Source of the DNA: Membranipora membranacea
Lineage: Eukaryota; Bryozoa; Gymnolaemata; Cheilostomatida; Membraniporidae
Direction of reading: 5' to 3'
Length of the DNA: 64,000 nucleotides
Assembly: GCA_914767715.1 (NCBI GenBank)
Contig: OU612075.1
Span: 8,060,001-8,124,000, forward strand
Shown: piece by piece, positions 1 to 10,676 of the stretch
Numbering within the stretch: the first letter of the stretch is position 1
Layout: each line of letters starts with the position of its first letter
Notes under the pieces: generated by a model
Database searches by the model: none
What the model saw: the letters and a program-made list of their open reading frames with translations, nothing else
Told to the model about the DNA's origin: nothing
Translations under genes and position numbers: made by a program

Positions 1-95
1 TTTTTGTTATAAAAAACAATTGTTTTCTGGCACTGAGTGCAAAACATTTCGAATGAGATGACTTTTGATGCCAATAAAAAGTATATATATATCAT

Positions 96-396
96 AATGC
101 GGAGGTTGGCAACCAAATGACGCAGCAATAACCCTATGTCTATTTTTAAGCCCTATATTTATACTGTTCAGTATAAAAAACAGTGGTGTCTTTTCTATGT
201 GATCAGTTATGAATAGGAGTTACAAACATCAGTTACAACTTGGCGTTACAAATTACCATTACCATTTGCCCCAGGATGTAGTTCAGCAATAAAACCATCT
301 AACTGCCGAAAAGCTACATTCTTTATTATACATGACAAAGTAATCTGATATGAACTCTGCCAGCAGTGAAATGTCGTGATCTTTCCTGATCCGACA
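96..396 (+). repeat. Diverged partial solo LTR
   Basis: This stretch resembles, in the opposite orientation, the LTRs at 23907-24327 and 25333-25753. Shared stretches include the GCGGAGGTTGGC block near its start and the CCAGCAGTGAA and CGTGATCTTTC blocks near its end, finishing at CCGACA (391-396), the terminus expected of the LTR. Many substitutions and small indels separate it from the 23-25 kb copies, and the outer U3 end is not recognisable, so it is an older, truncated relative. No partner LTR or internal region is visible beside it. Confidence 0.7.
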
Positions 397-814
397 CATA
401 TATTAAGTTTTTGTATTAAATATAGAATTGTTTTGTATTATAATAACATTAAAAATATAGATGTTATTCTGAATTTATTTTCTGTAATCAATATTTGCAG
501 GTTGGATTTGTATAATATTTAAAATTCAGAACTGGATTATTATTATTTCTCTTAATTTTAATGATATATTTATTATATAATATAATATAAAAATATCAAA
601 TTATATTTGCAGTCAATTTTTGTCTCATTGATGATCCACCTATTTAATTCCGCTCATTTTGTTTCTACATTAGATTCCCTGGCTGCCAGACCAAAAAGTG
701 TGATCTGCTCCAATGATAGCTTTTATAGGAAAGTGCAAATTTATGGTCTCATCAGTTCAGCGCCCCCTATAATAAGGGACATCTCCTGACACAACCCCAT
801 TGTATTATGTCAAA
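397..814. other. AT-rich intergenic stretch
   Basis: Strongly AT-rich around 400-600, with runs of TATAAT-like repeats. No coding exon, RNA gene or clear repeat boundary was seen. Confidence 0.5.
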
Positions 815-2015
815 TCATGTACAGCCCCAAATAATAAGTTATTAAAATAATCCCAGTCGCTAGTTGTGAGTTATGCCCTCATCTGATATGGATAGACATC
901 TTCTTGCTTGTTTATTTTGTCTGCTAGCTAACATGTATAAGTTACATTTATGATTGATTGACCAAGACCTAATTGCTTCACAATCACTTCATTGAAAACA
1001 TCAAACATTAATATGGGAACATATCACAATGATCCTGAAATTTGTGCACCCTAAGTTCAAAGGAAGAAAAAATTAAACAGATATGATAAGTTATTCACAT
1101 TACATGATTCTATAGATGATTGACTGTGTATGATGGCCCTTTTTTTGAAAAATCAAATTATTGGCTGGTGAATTAACTAAGGTTGTGGTCCAGTTAACAC
1201 TTTTCAGTAAGCCTTCATAATGGCCATGATCATTTTGAAAGCTCCTTGAGTAAAGCTATTATTGTTAATGACTGCTTTGCAGAACACTGGCAAACCTTAC
1301 AAGGGAACAATCAGTAAATAGCCTGGGGATTCAACTGTTTTTCTTTGGCTCTTTTTAACAAATTAGTAGAGGCACTGCCACCAAAATCAATAAAAGAAGG
1401 TTGGTACTCAAGCTAAGCCAACAAAAGCAGCATGGTACCTTGACTTTCTTTGCAAGATAGAAGCCATATTGTCACAATTGCGGGTAATATTGGTAGTTGT
1501 TTAGATTTTGTGAATACAGCCTGTTACCGTGTATAGTTACCTCAGCATCCCACAAGTTTTCCGGGGTCCTACCAAAGTGTACCGGCAGCAATGGAGTTTT
1601 GCACTGAAGAGAAAATCCTGACTTCAATAGGTAAGATTCATATATGGCTTATTTTTTTCCCAGCCTTTGACATATTTTTTTTGGCATGTGATAGGAAACA
1701 TGTGTCGCATCCAGGATGATATTGCCTGCCAATTAAAATTTTCCATATAGTTAGCTTTGCACCACACAATAGGGATATTTAACTGTTCTGCCCATATTGT
1801 TATCCTATTGTATTTTCTCCCAAATCATTCACTTCTAGCATATTATCTTGATGTCCTTGATACATATAAATGTCACTATAAAACAGGATCAATGCGCAGC
1901 AATTATTGTTCCATATCGCAACATATTTTTTTGTTTGGTCAGCAGTTGTTGGAGACTCCTGTTAAACTGGAAAGTGCCAATTGAATACCATGTTTCTTAC
2001 ATTTGATGTAAGGCC
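815..2015. repeat. Dispersed repeat, copy 1 (left part)
   Basis: Matches 22095-23118 almost base for base apart from indels. Examples are the TACAGCCCCAAATAAT start, the block around 1000-1040, the AAAGTGTAC/GGCAGCAATG block at about 1575-1593, and the block ending near 2010. Both copies keep a short open stretch starting with ATG (1591 and 22793), running 13-14 codons into a GTAAGATTC splice-donor-like sequence. This suggests the repeat may derive from a duplicated gene or a TE with introns. No protein could be assigned. The match stops near 2015, where GPCR-associated sequence begins. Confidence 0.75.
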
Positions 2016-2104
2016 ACGCTACAGTAAATGACTGTTGAGCCAATCACAGTATTGTAAGAACTTGATTGGCTGTCAAAGTGGTTTACCGACAAGCCTTATG
2101 ATGT

Positions 2105-2470
2105 AGATTTTTATACTGTTTCATCTGAAAGGTTGTTGAAAAAATAAACCAGGAAACAAACATTGCTCACAAATCATACCCTTAATAAGGGAAACATACG
2201 CCAACCAGAACGATTTGTTTCATGAATCTCTTTGTCTACAAAGCTATACAAAAACGCAAATTCATTACATTTGCCAAGTTGCCAAATAAATGTTCCGAAC
2301 CTTATTGAAGTTATATCAAGCATGAATACATAGGCAGGCAAAACACAGGTAGCAAATGTTTTCTCTGAACCATTCAACCAGAACCTGGCACAATGTTGAT
2401 ACAAAAACTCATCTTTATTAATGATATGCTTGAGGAAGGTTTTAGAGCACCTCGTTGAAATCACCAAACC
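2105..2470 (-). pseudogene. Decayed 5' flank of a lost GPCR copy
   Basis: Closely resembles the upstream flanks of the GPCR sequences at 8220-8890 and 17395-17860. The shared start is ACTGTTTC followed by CCAGGAAACAAAC, then AATAAGGGAAACAT and a shared end around ATATGCTTGA. Orientation is the same as in those loci, so the coding part would lie at lower coordinates, but nothing GPCR-like remains there. I read this as the relic of a further tandem paralogue. Confidence 0.6.
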
Positions 2471-2605
2471 ATCGCCTCTTATACCTTGTTAACTTACTCA
2501 CAAGACTTTTTTTATTTAACATTTTATTGACAACATACTCATTGCATGAGGTTAGGTTGTATTGAGTCAAACAAATAAAATAAAAGCAATATGATTATTT
2601 ATATT

Positions 2606-2903
2606 ATGCTAGCAGTAGTTTCAGGCCCTTAACTGTTGGTCCTGGAAAGGGATGGATAGTTGTTTCTGGTAGAGTTCTGAGCTTATTGCAATGGTGATGT
2701 TAAAGAGGCATCTCGTAAACCTGCAATCAGGCGAATGTTCTCTAGTTGAAACAAATGAGTGATTCAGAATATGAGAAGCTATATTATGTTAGCAAAAGTT
2801 TGAGGCCTTTAATTTTGTTCTTTCTGGTAGAGTTCTGAGCTTAGGTGATGGTGATGTTGAAGAGGCATCTTAAAAACCTGTGAACAGGCAAATGTTCTCT
2901 AAT
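2606..2903. repeat. Imperfect tandem duplication of about 120-145 bp
   Basis: Two units, about 2606-2748 and 2784-2903, share the run TTTCTGGTAGAGTTCTGAGC, then a GGTGATGTT / AGAGGCATCT block, and both end at AATGTTCTCTA. It lies just 3' of the GPCR stop codon on the minus strand, so it may be in the former 3' untranslated region. Confidence 0.65.
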
Positions 2904-2936
2904 AGTAAAAAATAAATAATACTTGATTTAGGATCT

Positions 2937-3023
2937 CTAAATACATGAGACTTTCTTCTTGGAAATAAACATGGCCTTAAATGCCTCTCTGAATCTTGGG
3001 AAACATGAAATATAGATGTAAAA
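2937..3023 (-). pseudogene. GPCR C-terminal part, cut off by insertion
   Basis: Read on the minus strand this encodes the end of TM7, a helix-8 sequence (PRFREAFKAMF), a basic tail (SKKK) and a TAG stop at 2937-2939. The FREAF pattern is the usual class A helix 8. It is in frame with the N-terminal part at 7350-8168 once the element at 3024-7349 and one copy of its AAA duplication (3021-3023 or 7350-7352) are removed. The joined junction reads N-F-Y-I-Y where most class A receptors have N-P-x-x-Y. The related pseudogene at 17141-17345 carries the same tail, which confirms that it belongs to this family. Confidence 0.85.
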
Positions 3024-6000
3024 CACTGCGTTTCATACCCAAGAATTGTCTGACAATTCTGTACAATTCTAGAATTGTCAGAAACTGACCTATATATCAT
3101 TACCCAACCAGCAACCATTATTGTGTAATTAACCCTGCCTGCTAAATAAATTACTTTCATTATTGATATTGTATAGCCATAGTATAAGCCTTTACAGTTC
3201 TAGTCAATATCATACAATTGGATATGCTGTAATGAATAGATGTTGTTGTGCAAGGTAGCATCAAAATCTATATTGCGGGAGGCCCAGGTTCAAATGCCTG
3301 CCGGGGCAAATCTTTTCTTTTCGTATCATCATGATGGAAAATGAAAGCATTCCATTCGAATTGTTGGCTCACAATTTTTGTAAGCATGGAAAACTCTTAG
3401 TAATGAGTATGATGACCCGACGAAATACTTATGTTCAACTCTTCTGCGTTGTACCATACCCTACGTTATATTTTGTGCAACCTGTTAATATTGGGAGCAA
3501 CTGCATAAATAGAATACATCAGCTAAACTATGCTAGCAGAATTATCAGAAAACTTTGCTACAAATAAAAATGTACAACATCGCTCCCCAGATGATGGAGG
3601 AATTACTTTGTATCAACTGTCCTAAATGCCTAAGTGGAGGGAAGTGATATGTGAATGAGGCCATGTTATCCACAGAACCACTGACTACTGAAAATATGCT
3701 GACTGATGCAAAAAAAAGTCAAACTTGGTGTCACAGCAAGTGGTATGAGTTCTGATTATTGGCATAGTCTAAACTACGCTCCTTGTGATTATTGAGAGTG
3801 AATGGCTTTCAGCTTTTTCTATTTGTTGGCCAAAGATGCTCTGAGCATGGAGTTAGCTCTGAATGTTATGGTATGTGGGCTGAGGGAGGCAAAGGTAAAT
3901 CAACTATCGTAAGCCTGGTATATGTTCATTACCTGTCTACAAAGGAGCTCTTGATGTTATACTATATAATTCTCAGCCATCTCAGTTATTTTATGGTGTA
4001 CAGGAAGCAATTTTGGCATAGTTATCTCTCACTCTTGGATGGTAGTCCCCTAGTAGGTGTTGGCACTAGTACAGTTAGTATTAAAATGTTAGACTAGTGG
4101 CAACACCGTTTAATGTAATAAATTTTAATCTGTCAGCTTGAGTGCCACAAGCAGGGAGATTGGCCAATAACAGGTATAATTACATAACTACCTTGATATC
4201 CATGTTGTCAAAATTTTTAATTCTACAATTAAGTATAATTAAAACTGTTTGTTAATCCTTCACACACATTCCATTGCACTTGTAACAAGTCATCATGACA
4301 CACTTGTGGAATCAGAGAGACAGGAGTCATTGTAAGCTGACCTAACTTCCTGTCTTTTGCTGCTGATAATGAATGCGGTGAGTTTTTAATTTCGCGAATA
4401 TTCATTTTTATAATGATGGTTGTTTGGGTGTAAGTGCAATCATGATCATTCTTTGACGGAAGAGTGAGGGTCGGGAAGTTGTAACATTTTATGCAAAATA
4501 CTAGATAATTGTCCAAATTCCATTTGTATATTTTTATCAAATTATTTCACCAAACTCTGCTTCAAAGCTCATCATTGTACAGAGTTATTATGCCAAGAAT
4601 GAGATTGCCTCGCAAAATACCTTAAATTCTCTGGCGCCCTTGTTCTTCAGTATTTGCAAAAAAGTTTCATTGATTTTCCACGCTTCTTGGTCAACTTCAA
4701 GAGTTGAGCCAGCATTATATGATAATCTGTGTGTTTATCCACAGGGTTGTCCATTTTTAAAACTACTGGTACCTTATAAGTTCTGTGAAGGTTACCTATG
4801 AATGCCAGTGCAAATAAAATTAATATTCTTACTGGCTTATCTTGATTATGACTTCATGGGTAAATAACTTGGATACCAACAATACATCCAATTGTGCTTG
4901 GCTAAGATGTTGATGTCAATTGGAAGGTAAACAATTGGCAGATGACACTGTGAGAATCTTGTTCAAATTCAATAATAAGCTAATCTCATTGAAAATGATC
5001 AGACAGATCAAACTGTACGCTGTAGCCATTAATTGCATGCATCAAAGAGTTTGGTATGTTAAAGGTTCTATCAACCTGAAATTCCAATCATTTCAACAAA
5101 TTCAGATTAGGGGCTTGCAGGGCCATTACAGCTGTTAAATTTTAAAGCGATAAATTATTGCCTGGACAGCCTTTTGGCAGATAATCTTTCAAAGCTCTCA
5201 GATTATGATTATCGGCTGCATTGATAAATTTAGAATTTATAGTGACCACCAGACATTCTGTACAAACGAGTTCTATTGTGTCATGGAATGATAGGCCTGT
5301 TTGATTTACTCTTGCTTCTCTCTACTCATATACCATAAAATTCAATTAATGGCTACAATGCACAGTTTAATCTGCCTGATCATTTTCAATGAGATCAGCT
5401 TATTGAATTTGAACAAGATTCTCACAGTGTCATTTGCCAATTGCCTACCTTTCAAATGACATCAACATCTTAGCCCAGCATAATTGGATGTATTGTTGGT
5501 ATCCAAGTTATTTACCCATGAAGTCATAATCAAGATAAGCCAGTCAGAATGTTCATTTTGTTTACACTGGCATTCATAAACAACCTTCACAGAACTTATA
5601 AGGTACCAGTAGATTTAAAAATGGACAACCCTGTGGGTAAACACACAGATTATCATATAATGCTGGCTCAACTCTTGAAGTTGACCAAGAAGCGCGGAAA
5701 ATCAATGAAACCTTTTTGCAAATACTGGAGAATAAGGGCGCCTGAGAATTTAAGGTTTTTTTGCAAGGCAATCTCATTCTTGACATAATAACTCTGTACA
5801 ATGATGAGCTTTGAAGCAGAGTTTGGTGAAATAATTTGATAAAAATATACAAATGGAATTTGGACAATTATCTAGTTTTTTGCATAAAATTTTACAACTT
5901 CCCGCCCCTCACTCTTCTGACAAAGAATGATCATGATTGCAATTACACCAAAACAACCATCATTATAAAAATGAATATTCGCGAAATTTAAAACTCACCG

Positions 6001-7349
6001 CATTCATTATCAGCAGCAAAAGACAGGAAGTTAGGTCAGCTTACAATGACTCCTGTCTCTCTGATTCCACAAGTGTGTCATGATGACTTGTTACAAGTGC
6101 AATGGAATGCGTATGAAGGATTAACGAACAGTGTTAATTATACTTAATTGTACAATTAAAAACTTTGACAACAAGGATATCAAGGTAATTATGTAATTAT
6201 GCCTGTTATTGGCTAACCTCCCTGCTTGTGGCACTCAAGCTGACAGATTAAAATTCATTACTTTAAACGGTGTTGCCACTAGTCTAACATTTTAATACTA
6301 TCTGTACTAGTGCCAACACCTACTAGGGAACTACCATCCAAGAGTGAGAGAGAAATATGCCAAAATTGCTTCCTGTACACCATATAACTGAGATGGCTGA
6401 GAATTATACAGTAGAACATCAAGAGCGCCTTTGTAGACAGGTAATGAATATATACCAGGCTTACGATAGTTGATTTACCTTTGCCTCCCTCAGTCCACAT
6501 ACCATAACATTCAGAGCTAACTCCATGCTCAGAGCATCTTTGGCCAACAAATAGAAATAGCTGAAAGCCATTCACTCTCAATAATCACAAGGAGCGTAGT
6601 TTAGACTATGCCAATAATCAGTACTCATACTACTTGCTGTGACACCAAGTTTGAGTTTTTTTAGCATCAGTCAGCATATTTTTAGTAGTCAGTGGTTCTG
6701 TGGATAATATGGACTCATTCACATATCACTTCTCTCCACTTAGGCATGTAGGACAGTTGATACGAAGTAATTCCTCCATCATCTGGGGAGCGATGTTGTA
6801 CATTTTTATTAGTAGCTAAGTTTTCTGATAATTCTGCTAGCACAGTTTAGCTGATGTATTCTATTTATGCAGTTGCTCCCAATATTAACAGATTGCACAA
6901 AATATAACGTAGGGTATGGTACAACGCAGAAGAGTTGAACATAAGTATTTTGTCGGGTCATCATACTCATTACTAAGAGTTTTCCGTGCTTACAAAAATT
7001 GTGAGCCAACAATTCGAATGGAATGCTTTCATTTTCCATCATGATGATACGAAAAGAAAAAATTTGCTTCGGCGGGGATTTGAATCTGGGCCTCCCGCAA
7101 TATAGATTTTGATGCTACCCTGCACAGCAATATCTATTCATTACAGCATATCCAATTGTATAATATTGACTAGAACTGTAAAGGCTTATACTATGGCTAT
7201 ACAATATCAATAATGAAAGTAATTTATTTAGCAGGCAGGGTTAATTACACAATAATGGTTGCTGGTTGGGTAATGATATATAGGTCAGTTTCTGACAATT
7301 CTAGAATTGTACAGAATTGTCAGACAATTCTTGGGTATGAAACGCAGTG
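3024..7349. mobile_element. 4.3-kb fold-back element, CACTG termini, non-autonomous
   Basis: The element is a huge inverted repeat. The left arm is 3024-5035, the right arm 5343-7349, and the single-copy loop 5036-5342. Mirror positions sum to about 10373 throughout (for example 3331 with 7042, and 3792 with 6581). Arms differ only by scattered substitutions and small indels. Its ends read CACTGCG...CGCAGTG and it is flanked by AAA at 3021-3023 and 7350-7352. CACT(A/G) ends with a 3-bp duplication are known for the CMC (CACTA/Mirage/Chapaev) DNA transposons, so that assignment is likely. Subterminal AGAATTGT/ACAATTCT motifs repeat inside both ends. No transposase was recognised; the roughly 100-codon open frames in the arms are present in both arms and match no family I know. 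Confidence 0.85.
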
Positions 7350-8168
7350 AAAGTTGAGAAAACTGTTCGAGAAGATTAAGTAGTAAGCTGCTAATACAAG
7401 TGTATCTGAATGTCCTAGAATTGCAATCAAAACAACATAAACTGCCATTAAGCAATAGCAAAGATAATAGACTCCGACAGTTAAAGCCACAGTTCTAATT
7501 GCTGGTGTGATTTTTTTCTTTCTCTCAGCCCCTAACTTTCTAACTTTTGCCAGAATCATTGCATGAGTGACTGTTATTATAAGAAAGGGTATGAAATACA
7601 CAATACCATTTCGGATAGAAGATGTCTGATTGCCTTGCATGCGGCATAAAACTGTTTCTGGGTGAAACAGAGCACTCAGTTGACCGACATATGTCACACT
7701 ACCTAAGTGTGTTACTGGAACCAGGAAACTGAAAGCAACAGCAACGTATGCTACAGTCCTCGAAGTTTTTAATGACGTAAAATGTCTATGCTTAAATGGT
7801 CTCATAATTGAGAAACATTTGTCTATGCAAAGTGCACTATGGAGCATAGATGTTGCTGCCAGACACGACAGGGTATACACTGCCCAAATACTGCAGAAGA
7901 CATCATTCATACAGATGAAACCTCTGATAATTGCTACTGCGCTGACCAGGAGCGTTCCAGCAGTCAAAATATCTCCTACTACCAATCCAGTAAAGAATAT
8001 TCCCTGGAGTCTCATCTTCTTTATCCGTTTGAATGTCAGTAGAGCGAAGATGTTGTTGACCAAAATCAGTGATGAAATTATGATTGGGGCTGTTGCAAAT
8101 GCTCGTGTAACATCCACACTATGGCAGGTCCAGTCGTTTGAGCTGGAGTTTGTGGCATTCACTTCCAT
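7350..8168 (-). pseudogene. Class A (rhodopsin-like) GPCR, interrupted in TM7
   Basis: A single-exon seven-helix receptor. From the chosen ATG (8166-8168) it runs 272 codons to the insertion. The start was chosen because the paralogue at 17345 begins with the same MEVN motif; an in-frame ATG 35 codons upstream exists, but the sequence there looks like 5' flank. Seen: N-glycosylation sites NAT/NSS near the N-terminus, LVNN in TM1, VVGD in TM2, conserved cysteines before TM3 and in the second extracellular loop, DKC in place of DRY at the end of TM3, a basic third intracellular loop ending KKKITPAIR, and TM6/TM7. The frame ends within LIFSNSFLN, where the 3024-7349 element begins; reading on gives only 10 element-encoded residues. 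The receptor should sit in the plasma membrane; its ligand cannot be inferred. With the C-terminal part at 2937-3023 the intact gene would encode about 300 residues. Confidence 0.88.
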
Positions 8169-8204
8169 GCCTGAACTATCTTCTGTTTGTGTGATGATTA
8201 CAAG

Positions 8205-8895
8205 GTATCTATGCAAACGTTTCATACTGTTCCCTCTGCTAGTTGTTGTAAGAATGAACCAGGAAACAAACACTGCTTACCAATTCTTTTCCGTAATGGG
8301 ATAAACATTACCAACAAACCAGTACAAATGATTAATTCATAATAATGTTGGCATGAAAGAAGTAGGCAACTATTCTATGAACTATTGAACCAAAACCGGA
8401 AACATCATTTACACAAAAGTTGCAATGGCTCATTGCAGAGGCCAATATTCATACATTGAAGCTTCTCGTAATAGCCACTGCGCTCACTAAGACAGGACCA
8501 GCAGTCAAAATATCTTCTACTTCCAATCAAGAAAAGAAAATACCCTGTAGTCTCATGATTAAATCATAAGTTGGCACGTAACACGTAGGCAAATATTCTT
8601 TGAACTATTCAACCAAAGCTGAAAACGCTATTTACATTATTTTCCGTAATGAGGGAAATATTTGCAAACCAGAAAGATTCTTTTCCTGACTCTCTTTGTC
8701 TGAAAAGCAAAAAATGAGAAAAAATTATGAATGTAGCCGAATTACATAATAAATGTTTAATGCCTTAGTTGGCAACGTTTTCTTTGATTGAACTAATCAA
8801 AGCCTGACACATTATTGACGCGAAGTTTGGCATTGTAAAACGGATCTAGATTTATGGTGATATGCTTGAAGAAGGACTTTTGAGTACATGCATGT
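8205..8895 (-). repeat. GPCR upstream flank with an embedded GPCR fragment
   Basis: Shares long blocks with 2105-2470 and 17395-17860, and so is the common 5' region of this receptor family. Between about 8440 and 8560 it also carries a decayed copy of receptor coding sequence matching 7895-8012 (the TM1 to TM2 part, with ACTGCGCT and CAGCAGTCAAAATATCT in common). This implies a local duplication. A promoter could lie here, but no TATA or other element can be assigned. Confidence 0.6.
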
Positions 8896-8904
8896 ACTCA
8901 AAAG
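8877..8904. repeat. 28-bp perfect palindrome
   Basis: Self-complementary with no spacer around TGAGTACATG/CATGTACTCA (8881-8900), extended by CTTT/AAAG outside. It directly abuts the larger palindrome at 8901-9060. The related flank near 17815 lacks it. Confidence 0.85.
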
Positions 8905-9060
8905 AAAGAAAAAGAATCTTATGTGTAATCCTGACAAAAGGCACAACAAGTGTTGGCTAAGTATTGAGTCATGTCATCCATGGATGACATGACTCAATAC
9001 TTAGCCAACACTTGTTGTGCCTTTTGTCAGGATTACACATAAGACTCTTTTTCTTTCTTT
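8901..9060. repeat. 160-bp near-perfect palindrome, no spacer
   Basis: Two 80-bp arms, 8901-8980 and 8981-9060, meet at ATGGAT-type self-complementary sequence (CATCCATGGATG at the centre). I see one mismatch (ATTC versus ACTC near the outer end). The outer ends are AAAGAAAG and CTTTCTTT. It has no coding potential. It is either a MITE without a loop or a product of hairpin-mediated duplication. Confidence 0.9.
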
Positions 9061-9249
9061 GTATTGCTTGGGACAATTTATTGTGACACAATATGGTGGC
9101 GGTTCACGCCTCTCCTTTAGTTTTTCAGGCAGGGAACTGGCCAGGTTAGTAGTATGGTAAAATCAATGTGCAGTGATCAGCAAAAATTATTGCCATTACT
9201 ACATAATTCAAGGTGTAGGATGCACATAAATGAAAAGAGGGAGGTGGGT

Positions 9250-9960
9250 GGGCTAAAGTTGCCATTTCTAGGGCTGTGGAAATTATCATTGATACACAGA
9301 CTGCTAAGGGTATTAGAGGATGGACATATAATCAGGTAAGGAGTTTATTTACATACCACGTTTCACAACGCTATGGGCAAAAAATGATCTATGTACTTGA
9401 AAACAATTAAAAGCTCTGCTTCTCATCATAGGACTTAGAACGCCAAGAAAATATGAAAAATGAAAGCCCATCTATTCAAACATGCCATATTAAACAGTAG
9501 CCAGCTATCAAACTTGCGTTGATCATTTACATATGTTTGTATTTGCAAGCTCATTTTACTCTGGTGTTCTTCTTCAGTCATATTGTTGAAAGCTTATAAA
9601 TAACGCTAAATTACAAAGGAATGGAACCGCAATAATTGACCAAGTGAGTTGATTTGAAGAACATTTTAATCATACCGATTTGGGCATGTATATACCCAAT
9701 CAGCAATGACATGCAAGAAGTGTCTCGTAAATGTTATAACCTATACCTGAGAACGAAAAACTTATCGGGGCCTGTTGTCTTAACCAACGACCAAGGATCT
9801 AGAAAATTGGAGGCTGTGAGTGAGTCCAGGGAGCGGGTGAATGTGGGAGGGGCGTTTTAGCACATTACGGCAAATTTTTCAAGAATAGAGGCAGTTTTAT
9901 TGCATTTCAGCGCATTTTTGGAATAGAGTTAGCATGCAGCAGAGGACCCTTGTAATGACA
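9250..9960. repeat. Dispersed repeat, copy 1 (right part)
   Basis: 9250-9480 matches 23655-23850, and about 9485-9665 matches 25775-25960 (shared ATATTAAACAGTA, TTTACATATGT and GATTTGAAGAACATTT). At 23-26 kb these two blocks are separated by the LTR retrotransposon, so this locus is the equivalent site without that element. No gene was recognised. Confidence 0.75.
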
Positions 9961-10604
9961 ATGGAATGAGGCACATCATTTATGATCCGTTATTTGATTG
10001 CATCGAATCCCTTCATAATCCAAACCAATAACACAATGGTCCCCTCTGGGCACCTGTTAAAAACACAAAAATAGAAAATTGTCAATGCATACTAATATAA
10101 ACTATAAAACTTTAGGGGTTTTTCAAAATTGACCTGATTAAAAAGTTGCCGGGCCATGGTTCCCTTGCCCTACCTGTGAATACACCCCTTCTCACAGTAT
10201 GGTCATATTGACTTAAATATGGGCATCTAGATGGTAATACATGGAGGTTATGATTATTGTGTCAGAGGCAAAAAGATCATAACCATATTAGAAATAATTA
10301 GCCGTCAGAAGCCCATGAAACAGGCAATACAAACGTGGCACTATCAGCACAGACAAAAAGCGGCAATCAAAACTTCTACATGAGAGGCTGAAGAATTGCT
10401 AGATCACCTATGGGTTAGGGAATAACAGATTTGTTAGATGGCAGAGCCTAGATTCCTAAATGAATATGTACATGTGTGATGTATATCTATGACCAATAGC
10501 TTTGTTGGAAACTTGTATAGGTGATGCAGCTGAAAATCAATGATCTGAGGCTAGCGTATTGACATAACGATAACCGCATAGGATTTGCAACTTCATTCAG
10601 CAGA
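9961..10604. other. Intergenic region upstream of the PAN-IgGFc gene
   Basis: No coding exon or repeat was recognised. The promoter and 5' untranslated region of the gene starting at 10605 should be here, but no core element can be fixed by eye. Confidence 0.4.
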
Positions 10605-10676
10605 ATGTTGGGACCTACTGTTTCTCTAAATTTAAGCTTCTTGATGCCTCTTGCTCTGCTGTCACATCAAATACTG
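10605..10676 (+). CDS. Exon 1: signal peptide of the PAN-IgGFc protein
   Basis: ATG at 10605 starts 24 codons ending at a GTAATG donor (phase 0). The peptide has a hydrophobic core (SLNLSFLMPLALL). The next exon begins H-A-K-A-V-E-C, so an A-K-A cleavage motif spans the junction. Exon 2 needs a phase-0 donor upstream and this is the only candidate I found with a signal-like sequence. I am fairly sure, but a transcript would settle it. Confidence 0.7.

Noticed and set aside
3265-3310. tRNA B-box-like GGTTCAAATGCC in the left arm of the fold-back element (mirrored near 7080)
   Set aside because: No A box at the right distance and no cloverleaf, so it is not called as a tRNA.
3331-4097. Open frames repeated on the opposite strand at 6279-7042
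   Set aside because: They recur because they lie in the two arms of the fold-back element. They show no known domain, and small differences between arms do not look like protein constraint.
7819-8304. 161-codon open frame on the plus strand
   Set aside because: It is the antisense shadow of the GPCR coding sequence, which has clear receptor motifs on the minus strand.
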